From contig JANWKK010000190.1 in NCBI GenBank assembly GCA_025451425.1, positions 1-6,300 of the forward strand: a stretch of DNA of 6,300 nucleotides, written 5' to 3'. A program made the position numbers and the translations under genes. Positions within the stretch are counted from its first letter, which is position 1. Each line of letters opens with the position of its first letter. Below, piece after piece: positions 1 to 6,300 of this stretch. The notes under the pieces are model-generated. The model did no database searches. It was not told the DNA's origin and was given only the letters and a program-made list of their open reading frames with translations. Origin of the DNA: Gemmatimonadaceae bacterium. GTDB lineage: Bacteria; Gemmatimonadota; Gemmatimonadetes; Gemmatimonadales; Gemmatimonadaceae.

Positions 1-2961
1 CGGATGGATTCCGCCTACACGGCGAAAATCCACGAATACCTCCAGGATCCGCGGATCACGACCGAGCTCGTAGACCACCTTCCCGCGTCCAACACCGTCC
101 CGACGCCGCTCAAATTCCTCGGCAAGATCGTCGGGACCCCAGGCGAGCTGACCCATGCCCGCGACATCCATCGCTACATGGAGGCGATCGCCAAGGCGGC
201 GCCGGCTCGGGCGAAGTTCTGGACCATCGGCAAGACCGAAGAAGGCCGCGACATGGTGCTCCTCGCCATCGCTGACGAGCAGACCATCAAGCAGCTCGAT
301 CGCTACAAGGGAATGCTCAACGCGCTGACCGACCCTCGCAAGACGAGCGAGGCGGACGCGCAGCGCATTCTCCACACCGCGAAGCCCGTCTACTACATAA
401 CGAGCGGAATACACTCTCCGGAGTTCGGCGGCCCCGAGATGCTGATGGAGCTCGCGTACCGGCTCGTCGTCGAGGAGACGCCGTTCATTCAGAATATTCG
501 TAGCAACGTCATCGTGCTGATCACGCCGGTCGTCGAAGTGGATGGGCGCGAGAAGGCCGTTGATACGTATTACTGGAACAAGAAAAATCGCCAGGCGGTC
601 GGCACACTCCCGCTCATGTATTGGGGCAAGTACGTGCAGCACGACAACAATCGCGACGGCATGGGCCAGTTCCTCGATCTGACCAAGAACATCACCAAGG
701 TCACGCTCGACTGGACGCCGACGATCCTGCACGACCTGCACGAGGCGGTGACATATCTCGATGCGTCGACGGGCACCGGCCCATACAACGAAGCAATCGA
801 CCCGATCACCATCGACGAATGGTGGATGCTCGCGAAGAACGACATCAACGAGATGACGAAGCGCGGCGTCCCCGGCGTGTGGACTTACGGCTTCTATGAC
901 GGCTGGGTGCCTAACTACTTGTTCTTCATTGCGCACACGCACAACGCGATCGGCCGGTTCTACGAGGTGCAGAGCTACGGACCGGACAACTACGAGGTGC
1001 GACCGCCGGCGACGACGACGAGCCGCGAGTGGTTCCGGCCGAATCCGCCGCTCCCGTACATCAAGTGGGGCGCGCGGAACAATACCAACATCCAGGAGTC
1101 GGCGATCCTCTTCGCGCTGAACTACGTCGCGAAGAACAAGGAGACGTATCTCGACAACTACTGGCTCAAGGCCAAGCGCGCCGTCGCCAAGGGAAAGGAC
1201 GGGCCGCTCTATGGCTGGGTAATCCCCGCTGGTCAGCACGCAAACGAGAACGCGGCGGAAGCTGTCAATGATTTGCGTCGTCAGGGCCTCGAGTTCGACG
1301 TCGCCACGAGTGCCTTCACGGCGGGCAAAGTCCAGGTGCAGCCGGGCGATTACATCATCCGCGGCGATCAGCCGTATCGCACGATTGCCGACATGTACTT
1401 CTCACTCCAGAACTTCTCGCCAGCGAACCCGGCCCCGTACGATGACACGGGCTGGACCTTCCCGCTGATGCGCAATCTCACGGTCTTCGACGTGATCGAT
1501 AAGAGCTTGCTCAACGGCCCGATGAAGAAGGTCACGGCAGACGTCACTGCGCCAGGCGGAATCTCCGGCACGGGCAGCGTCGTCGTCGTCGACAACACGA
1601 GCGACAACAACCTCGTCACCTTCCGTTTCAAGCTTGCGAATGTGAAGATGCAGGCCGCCGAGGAGGAGTTCGATGCGAACGGGCATCACTTCGTTCCCGG
1701 AGCGTTCGTCATCGCCGACGCCAATCGCGCCCAGCTCGAGCCGGTGCTCAAGCAGCTCGGCCTCTCCGGCTACGCGATGACCTCGGCGCCGTCGGTCAAG
1801 ACGCACGACCTCGACGTGCCGCGCATCGGCTACGTCCACAGCTGGACGCGCACACAGGACGAAGGCTGGGTGCGCGCTGCGCTCGATCACTACGGCGTGC
1901 CGTACGCCTACTTCGGCGAGCCGAAGCTCAAGGAAGGGAATCTGCGCGCCAAGTACGACGTCATCATCTGGCCGCATGGCGGAACCCCGATCGGCGGCCC
2001 GCTTCCCGGCCAGGCCGGTTTCGGCGGCGGACGTGGCGGCGCGGCGGCCGACTCTGGTCGCCCGGCGCCTAACGTGCCGATTCCATACAAGCGCACGGCG
2101 GAGTTCCAGGCGTTAGGCTACCCCGACTCGACCGACGACATTCGCGGCGGCGTCGGCCCCGAAGGCTACAAGGCGTTGTACGAGTTCGTACAGCAGGGCG
2201 GGACGCTGATCACCGAAGGCAGCACGGCGTCGATCCTTCCCGAGATGAAGCTCACGCCCGGTGTCACCGCGGAGAATCCGCCGACGCTTTTCGCCCGCGG
2301 TACGATCCTGCGGGGCATCATCACGGATCGCCACAGCCCGCTCGTCTATGGCTACGATCGCGCTGAGGTGCCAGTGTACTTCAACTCCGGACCCGTTCTG
2401 AATGCCGGCGCGGGCGCTCCACCGCCGGTCGAAGTTGCCGGTGCTCCCGCGACGGCTGCGGCACGCGATGGGCGTAATACGGCGCGCGTTCAGGGCCAGA
2501 ACACGACGCCGATGGCGACGCAGCTCAAGCTCTCGCCGTGGGATCCGGACCACACCGGGCAGGCGTACGGCGTCATGCCAGCGTCGGCGATCGATTCCGG
2601 CCCAGCTACAGGCCGCGGCGGTCGTGGGGCTGGCGGTGGCGGTGGTCTCGGTGGCCCGACCACGGCACGTCCCGTCGAAGGCCTCACCGCCGATCCATCG
2701 AGCAAGACGCGCGTCGTTATGCAATTCCCGGCGAGCGCGGATGACATGCTCCTGTCAGGCACGCTCGAGGGAGGCTCGACGCTCAGCAACCGCGCACAGA
2801 TCGTCGACGAATCCATCGGCCAGGGTCACGTGGTGATGTTCTCGATTCGACCCTTCTGGCGGTGGCAGACGCAGGGCACGTTCGCGATGGGGTTCAACGC
2901 CATTCTGAATTGGAACGATCTCGATGCGGGGCGGGCGACAAAGACCACCACGGATAAGTAA
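1..2961 (+). CDS. M14-family zinc carboxypeptidase-like metallopeptidase, 5'-truncated by the window edge
   Basis: Likely a secreted or periplasmic zinc peptidase that trims C-terminal residues from peptides; substrate unknown. Numbering is from the ATG at 4 (985 aa). The M14 core spans roughly residues 50-400. The HxxE zinc motif is SGIHSPEFGGPE (H137, E140). DNNRDG (N216, R217) matches the substrate-carboxylate Asn-Arg pair. HDLHEA supplies the third zinc ligand, probably H246. E321 in RFYEVQS is the best candidate for the general base. From about residue 605 a second domain resembles a glutamine-amidotransferase-like fold (RIGYVHSW, then YEFVQQGGTLITEGS near 726-740). It is interrupted by Gly/Ala/Pro-rich stretches at about 660-695, 800-838 and 868-892. 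The protein ends in the FRPFWRWQTQGTF-like style (here SIRPFWRWQTQGTF) familiar from this family. The frame is open leftward (CGG at 1-3), no signal peptide or ribosome binding site is visible, and relatives carry an N-terminal leader. The true start is therefore probably outside the window. Domain assignment is from recognition, not a search. Confidence 0.88.
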   Translation, partial: RMDSAYTAKIHEYLQDPRITTELVDHLPASNTVPTPLKFLGKIVGTPGELTHARDIHRYMEAIAKAAPARAKFWTIGKTEEGRDMVLLAIADEQTIKQLDRYKGMLNALTDPRKTSEADAQRILHTAKPVYYITSGIHSPEFGGPEMLMELAYRLVVEETPFIQNIRSNVIVLITPVVEVDGREKAVDTYYWNKKNRQAVGTLPLMYWGKYVQHDNNRDGMGQFLDLTKNITKVTLDWTPTILHDLHEAVTYLDASTGTGPYNEAIDPITIDEWWMLAKNDINEMTKRGVPGVWTYGFYDGWVPNYLFFIAHTHNAIGRFYEVQSYGPDNYEVRPPATTTSREWFRPNPPLPYIKWGARNNTNIQESAILFALNYVAKNKETYLDNYWLKAKRAVAKGKDGPLYGWVIPAGQHANENAAEAVNDLRRQGLEFDVATSAFTAGKVQVQPGDYIIRGDQPYRTIADMYFSLQNFSPANPAPYDDTGWTFPLMRNLTVFDVIDKSLLNGPMKKVTADVTAPGGISGTGSVVVVDNTSDNNLVTFRFKLANVKMQAAEEEFDANGHHFVPGAFVIADANRAQLEPVLKQLGLSGYAMTSAPSVKTHDLDVPRIGYVHSWTRTQDEGWVRAALDHYGVPYAYFGEPKLKEGNLRAKYDVIIWPHGGTPIGGPLPGQAGFGGGRGGAAADSGRPAPNVPIPYKRTAEFQALGYPDSTDDIRGGVGPEGYKALYEFVQQGGTLITEGSTASILPEMKLTPGVTAENPPTLFARGTILRGIITDRHSPLVYGYDRAEVPVYFNSGPVLNAGAGAPPPVEVAGAPATAAARDGRNTARVQGQNTTPMATQLKLSPWDPDHTGQAYGVMPASAIDSGPATGRGGRGAGGGGGLGGPTTARPVEGLTADPSSKTRVVMQFPASADDMLLSGTLEGGSTLSNRAQIVDESIGQGHVVMFSIRPFWRWQTQGTFAMGFNAILNWNDLDAGRATKTTTDK

Positions 2962-5393
2962 GTCCTGTTCTAACCGCAGAGAACGCAGAGGACGCAGAGG
3001 GACCAAGCAACGAGTGAGTTGCTTGGTCCCTCTGCGTCCTCTGCGTTCTCTGCGGTGAATGAGAGAGCTAGCGCCAGAATGGAAGGGTCCACGGCGACTG
3101 GACAGGGGGAGTGGACCACAATGCACCACGAATCCGTTGGGGGCGAGGGGTGATCCGTGCTTCCGCCCAACCTTCCGGTCACGCGACGTGTCACACGGGC
3201 ATGATCGAATCGACCATTCTCCGCGACCTGCAGTTCGGCTGGCGCTCGATGACCCGCGCTCGCGGGTTCACCGCGACGGCGCTCATCACCCTCGCCCTCG
3301 GCATCGGTGGGACCACCGCCATCTTCAGCGTCGTCAACGCCGTGCTCTTGAAGCCGCTCCCGTTAGGCGACCCGGATCGTCTCGTCGCGATCCTTCATCA
3401 TCGCAACAATCCCGTGGCACCCGCAAACTTCCTCGACTGGCGGCGGTTGAGCGCCTCCTTCGAGCGTGTCGGCGCGGCTGAGTACTGGACGCCTAACGTC
3501 ACAGGCGACGGAGTGCCCGAGAAGGTCCAAGGGCTTCGTCTCACGACGGACGCCCTGCTGATTGCCGGCGTGCAACCGGCGCTCGGCCGCCTATTTGCCA
3601 GCGGCGAAGATGAATCCGGTCGCGAATATGAGGCCGTTCTCTCCTGGGGCTTCTGGCAGCGGCGCTTCGGGGCCGATCGGGGTATCCTCGGCCGGTCCAT
3701 CGAGCTCGATGGGCACGCGTACATGATCATCGGCGTGATGCCGCCGAATTTCGACTTTCCGATGTTCTGGGCGCACGACGTACAACTTTGGGCACCGCTC
3801 GCGTTAGGTACCCGCGCGCCCAGCCGGGATGCAGAGTCGCTCCGCGTGCTGGCGAAGCTTCGGCGCGGCGGGAGCCTCGCTTCGGCGCGCGCCGAGATCG
3901 CCGGTATCACCGCCAGCCTGGAACACGCCTATCCCGGGACGAATCGCGATGTACACGTCTATCCGCTGCGCGATCTCGTCGTCGGCGATGTACAGCCGGC
4001 GCTCCTCGTGCTGCTCGGCGCAGTAGGATTCGTGCTGCTGCTCGCGTGCGCCAACGTCGCGCACATGCTGCTCGCGCGCGGTGCTGCGCGCGAGCGAGAG
4101 GTCACCGTTCGCGCTGCGCTCGGCGCCGGCCGTGGTCGGCTTGTTAGGCAGCTTCTCACCGAGAGTCTTCTCCTCGGCACGGCCGGAGGGGCCATTGGGT
4201 TGGGGCTCGCTGCCTACGGCGTGCACGCACTGGTTGCCCTCGGAGGCGTTGCGCTGCCGCGCTCCGGTGAAATTGGCCTCGACTTGCGCGTCGTCGTGTT
4301 CACCGTGGTCTTGTCGGTGGCGACGGGGCTCCTCTTTGGCATAGCGCCGGCGATGCGGTCCTCACGTGCCCACCTCGCCGAGTCGCTGCGCGAAGGGGGC
4401 CGCGCAGGAATCGGCGTGCGCCAGCATCGCCTTCGCGATCTGCTGGTCGCGTCCGAGTTCGCGCTCGCGCTCATTCTTCTCACCAGCGCGGGGCTCGCGA
4501 TTCGCAGCTTCGTCGCACTGCGCAACATCGATCCCGGGTTCGACGCGCGTGGCGTCGTGACAATGATCGTGTCGTTCACCGGCACCGCGGAGGCCTCGCC
4601 GGAACGGCGCGTGGCGTTCATCGAACAGTTGCTCGACCGAGTACGCGCGCTGCCAGGCGTGAGCGCCGCGAGCGCGATCAATCATGTTCCGATCGTCGGC
4701 GACAATTGGGGCATGTCCTTCTTCATCGAGGGACGGGACGTTCCGAAACCGGGCGACGCACCGAGCGCGACGTATCGCGTCGTGCTGCCCGGGTACTTCG
4801 CAACGATGGGGATTCCGGTTCTTCGCGGACGTGATGTCACCGCAACAGATAGAGTCGGCGCGCCGCCGGTGGTCGTCATCAACGAGTTCATGGCGCGGCG
4901 TTACTGGCCGGGCGAGAGCCCGATCGGGAAGCGCTTTACGCTCGATCGCCCGAGCGCGAATTCGACCTGGATGACGGTCGTTGGCGTCGTGAAGAACACC
5001 GTGCGCTCCGATTGGGCGGCGCCGCCGGAGGAAGAGATCTTCGTTCCCTGGCTTCAGGAAGGAAACTACCTAACGAACGTGGCGCCGCACGTCGGATATC
5101 TATCATTGGTCGTTCGCGGGCGATGTGGCGATCGAGCGTCCTGCGAGACGGCGCCACTTGTGCCGGCCATCCGCAATACCGTGTGGTCGTTCGACCGGAA
5201 CCTCCCCATCTCCGAAGTGAGAACCATGCGCGAGGTAGTGCAGCTCGCGAACTCTCGACCGCGCTTCACCCTGGTGCTCCTCGCCGTCTTCGCAGGCGTT
5301 GCATTGGTGCTCGCAGCAGTTGGGGTTTATGGTGTGATGAGCTACGCGGTCTCTCGGCGGACGCACGAGATTGGTGTTCGCCTCGCGTTAGGC
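909..5393. other. Dispersed over-represented word CGTTAGGC / GCCTAACG
   Basis: The core GTTAGG or its complement CCTAAC occurs nine times, all inside the two genes. GTTAGG reads on the plus strand at 2112, 3362, 3803, 4143 and 5387. CCTAAC reads on the plus strand at 910, 2068, 3492 and 5069. The full octamer CGTTAGGC (either strand) occurs five times: 2067, 2111, 3361, 3491 and 5386. The word falls in different frames: Ala-Leu-Gly or Pro-Leu-Gly using TTA, Pro-Asn, Leu-Thr using CTA, and Val-Arg using AGG. It is therefore not a protein motif. I saw none in the gene-free right end. Function unknown; this entry marks the span of occurrences, not one continuous element. Confidence 0.6.
2973..3056. 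repeat. Perfect 39-bp inverted repeat with tandem 9-mers (intergenic hairpin)
   Basis: The arms 2973-3011 and 3018-3056 are exact reverse complements around a 6-nt loop (GAGTGA). Each arm contains three tandem 9-mers (CGCAGAGAA, CGCAGAGGA, CGCAGAGGG at 2975-3001 in the left arm) followed by a unique core, ACCAAGCAAC, next to the loop. It starts 11 nt after the peptidase stop codon. As RNA it would form a very stable stem and could stop transcription or protect the upstream 3' end. There is no U-tract after it (GAATGAG follows), so it is not a standard intrinsic terminator. GCAGAG-type palindromes of this style are, to my recollection, dispersed repeats in several soil phyla, and they create spurious Cys/Leu-rich or Asn-Ala-Glu-Asp-rich translations. 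I see no target-site duplication and no transposase. Confidence 0.9.
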
Positions 5394-5651
5394 GCGGCGC
5401 CGGCGCTGGTCGTTCAGATGATCGTTCGCGAGGGAATGACGGTGGCGTTGGCAGGTGCGGCGGTCGGGCTCGCCGGCGCGTTGTTGTTGACGCGATCCAT
5501 GGCGAGCCTCCTGTACGGCGTAACTGCGAAGGATCCGCTGACCTTCGGGATTGTTTCGCTCACGCTCATCGGCGTCGCTCTCCTCGCGACCTACCTGCCG
5601 GGCCGCCAGGCTGCGAAGACCGATCCGCTGAGGGCCTTACGAGGGGATTGA
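3201..5651 (+). CDS. Duplicated FtsX/MacB-type ABC permease (ADOP-like orphan permease)
   Basis: Inner-membrane protein of 816 aa with two fused MacB-type permease halves. Half one: TM1 about residues 22-48 (GFTATALITLALGIGGTTAI), a MacB-type periplasmic domain about 49-265, then TMs about 267-290, 318-347 and 364-385. Half two: TM about 411-440, a second periplasmic domain about 441-685, then TMs about 689-717, 746-768 and 780-805. The conserved FtsX signature YAVSRRTHEIGVRLALGA follows the TM at 689-717; its counterpart in half one is the shorter EREVTVRAALGAGRG after TM2. This matches the acidobacterial duplicated orphan permease class, which lacks an adjacent ATPase gene; none is in view here. 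The frame opens at GTG 3111, but ATG 3201 is preferred: the family begins near 'ILRDLQFGWRSM', and codons 3111-3200 show none of the gene's G/C third-position bias. No clear Shine-Dalgarno precedes 3201. C642 and C648 in the second periplasmic domain could form a disulfide. The transported substrate is unknown. Confidence 0.9.
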   Translation: MIESTILRDLQFGWRSMTRARGFTATALITLALGIGGTTAIFSVVNAVLLKPLPLGDPDRLVAILHHRNNPVAPANFLDWRRLSASFERVGAAEYWTPNVTGDGVPEKVQGLRLTTDALLIAGVQPALGRLFASGEDESGREYEAVLSWGFWQRRFGADRGILGRSIELDGHAYMIIGVMPPNFDFPMFWAHDVQLWAPLALGTRAPSRDAESLRVLAKLRRGGSLASARAEIAGITASLEHAYPGTNRDVHVYPLRDLVVGDVQPALLVLLGAVGFVLLLACANVAHMLLARGAAREREVTVRAALGAGRGRLVRQLLTESLLLGTAGGAIGLGLAAYGVHALVALGGVALPRSGEIGLDLRVVVFTVVLSVATGLLFGIAPAMRSSRAHLAESLREGGRAGIGVRQHRLRDLLVASEFALALILLTSAGLAIRSFVALRNIDPGFDARGVVTMIVSFTGTAEASPERRVAFIEQLLDRVRALPGVSAASAINHVPIVGDNWGMSFFIEGRDVPKPGDAPSATYRVVLPGYFATMGIPVLRGRDVTATDRVGAPPVVVINEFMARRYWPGESPIGKRFTLDRPSANSTWMTVVGVVKNTVRSDWAAPPEEEIFVPWLQEGNYLTNVAPHVGYLSLVVRGRCGDRASCETAPLVPAIRNTVWSFDRNLPISEVRTMREVVQLANSRPRFTLVLLAVFAGVALVLAAVGVYGVMSYAVSRRTHEIGVRLALGAAPALVVQMIVREGMTVALAGAAVGLAGALLLTRSMASLLYGVTAKDPLTFGIVSLTLIGVALLATYLPGRQAAKTDPLRALRGD

Positions 5652-5656
5652 GGCTT

Positions 5657-5684
5657 CCTGGGATCCGGGGCCGCTGGCCCCAGG
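5657..5684 (+). terminator. Possible GC-rich terminator hairpin after the permease
   Basis: Just after the permease stop, GGGGCC (5667-5672) pairs with GGCCCC (5676-5681) across a 3-nt loop. An alternative outer pairing is CCTGGG (5657-5662) with CCCAGG (5679-5684). The position fits transcription termination. There is no run of T after the stem, so this would be a weak or Rho-assisted signal at best. The stem also lies in the outer edge of the large palindrome that follows, so the two structures may compete. Confidence 0.4.
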
Positions 5685-6248
5685 CGGCGCCACTATCAAC
5701 TGCCTTGAACACCGATAGGGCCGGAAACGGCGCGGAAAATTCCGGATGACAAAGGCGTCGAACCACTTTTACAAAACGATCTTCACGGAATTCTGGGAAC
5801 GACGGCGCCCGACCTTCGGGTCAGACAAAGTGCGAAAACGGCAGGGGTCCGGATTTCACGGATTCTTCGGATCGCTGCTCAGCACGCATGACGCAGCGCG
5901 CAACGAGTCGGCTTCTTTGTGACTGCACTCCCATAGGCCACTACCACCTAGCGTCCCGAGGTCGATGAACAAGTTTTCGTATTCATTGCGGAAGAAGTGG
6001 ATGAGCGACAAAGGAGCGATCCGTCAAATCTGTTCAGATCCGTGACATCAGTAACCTCCTGCCGTTGCGCCGTTCTTGATTATGACCGCCGAATGAGCCG
6101 CATTTCCCGGAAATCGGTGAAGAACCTTACAAAAGATCGGTGTCGCCTTTCCTCTCGATCCGGCACTTTCGGCGCCCGTTCCGGCCGTTTCGGTGTTCAA
6201 GGCCGTTCAAGGTCGCCGCCGAGAGTTACCAGCGACGGTCTGAGATCC
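5661..6248. repeat. Large imperfect inverted duplication (fold-back element), no gene inside
   Basis: The left part matches the reverse complement of the right part in a colinear series of blocks. Pairs, left/right: GGATC 5661/6244, CGCTGG 5672/6229, GGCGGCG 5683/6214, a 14-bp perfect match 5702-5715/6190-6203, CCGGAT 5742/6158, AAAGGCG 5751/6144, TCTTCAC 5780/6117, AACGGCAGG 5837/6058, TCACGGAT 5856/6038 and CGGATCGCT 5868/6015. The sum of paired positions stays between about 11891 and 11909, so all share one centre near 5952. The stretch 5702-5747 versus 6158-6203 is ungapped and 39/46 identical. Toward the centre the match fades (CGCAACGA 5899 versus CGCAATGA, the complement of 5983-5990). 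It could be two diverged copies of one repeat facing each other, a MITE-like element, or a long structured RNA. No transposase, no convincing ORF and no clear target duplication are visible. The remaining 52 bases to the window end hold nothing I can identify. Confidence 0.75.
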
Positions 6249-6300
6249 ACGGCGGGGATCCGTAGCTGTCAACGTTCTGTCCGGGCCGCGTGTCCAATGA

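Noticed and set aside
1402..1977. Long antisense reading frame (191 codons) under the peptidase gene
   Set aside because: Arg/Val/Asp-rich shadow produced by high GC third positions of the sense gene; no start signal or family resemblance. The same applies to the 203-codon antisense frame at 2113-2724.
2970..3194. Minus-strand frames across the hairpin with Cys/Leu repeats (LCVLCVLCG)
   Set aside because: The repetitive peptide is simply the translation of the 9-mer tandem repeats in the inverted repeat.
5746..5922. 58-codon plus-strand reading frame (begins MTKASNHFYKTIF) in the right-hand region
   Set aside because: No good ribosome binding site, and third-position G+C is about 68%, below the real genes as judged by eye. 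It lies wholly inside the left arm of the inverted duplication, and I recognise no family.
6046..6060. Strong minus-strand Shine-Dalgarno (AGGAGG) followed by ATG
   Set aside because: The frame closes after four codons; it is probably coincidental.
6117..6130. GTGAAGAACCTTAC resembling a conserved 16S rRNA segment
   Set aside because: Similarity is limited to about ten bases and the surrounding sequence does not match rRNA.
5760..6138. Apparent direct repeat GAACC...TTACAAAA.GATC at 5760-5781 and 6122-6138
   Set aside because: The inverted pairing of the two arms explains the region better; this direct match is a by-product of locally self-complementary sequence within each arm.
6093..6300. 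Plus-strand frame open from ATG 6093 to the window end
   Set aside because: The product is Arg/Ser-rich as in chance frames, third-position G+C is only about 57%, there is no Shine-Dalgarno, and most of it overlaps the right arm of the palindrome. It cannot be excluded without downstream sequence.

Overview
The window is high-GC bacterial DNA (G+C estimated by eye in the low-to-mid 60s percent). It carries two large plus-strand genes and a gene-free right end. The permease belongs to the duplicated 'orphan' FtsX/MacB-type class that is amplified in Acidobacteriota and Gemmatimonadota. Together with the M14-type secreted peptidase and the intergenic repeat style, this suggests a soil or sediment member of one of those phyla. 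I lean to Gemmatimonadota, without proof.

Layout: (i) 1-2961 is most of a large M14-family zinc carboxypeptidase-like protein; its N-terminus, probably with a secretion signal, lies left of the window. (ii) 2962-3200 is an intergenic gap dominated by a perfect 39-bp inverted repeat with a 6-nt loop, whose arms contain three tandem 9-mers. (iii) 3201-5651 encodes an 816-aa duplicated ABC-type permease with no ATPase gene in view. (iv) 5652-6300 has no convincing gene. Nearly all of it folds back on itself: a colinear series of matched blocks from about 5661 to 6248 defines an imperfect inverted duplication of almost 600 bp centred near 5952, with its best stretch 39/46 identical.

The two genes share a strand but are separated by 239 bp and a very strong hairpin, so co-transcription is doubtful. 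A plausible link is cell-envelope function: peptide hydrolysis outside the cytoplasm by the first, and an envelope transport or mechanotransmission role for the second. This is inference from family membership only.

The observations most worth following up are the large palindrome after the permease, the perfect intergenic hairpin, and a short word (CGTTAGGC and its near variants) that recurs through both genes far more often than base composition predicts and accounts for most of the rare TTA leucine codons. I did not find a defence system, CRISPR array, RNA gene or transposase.
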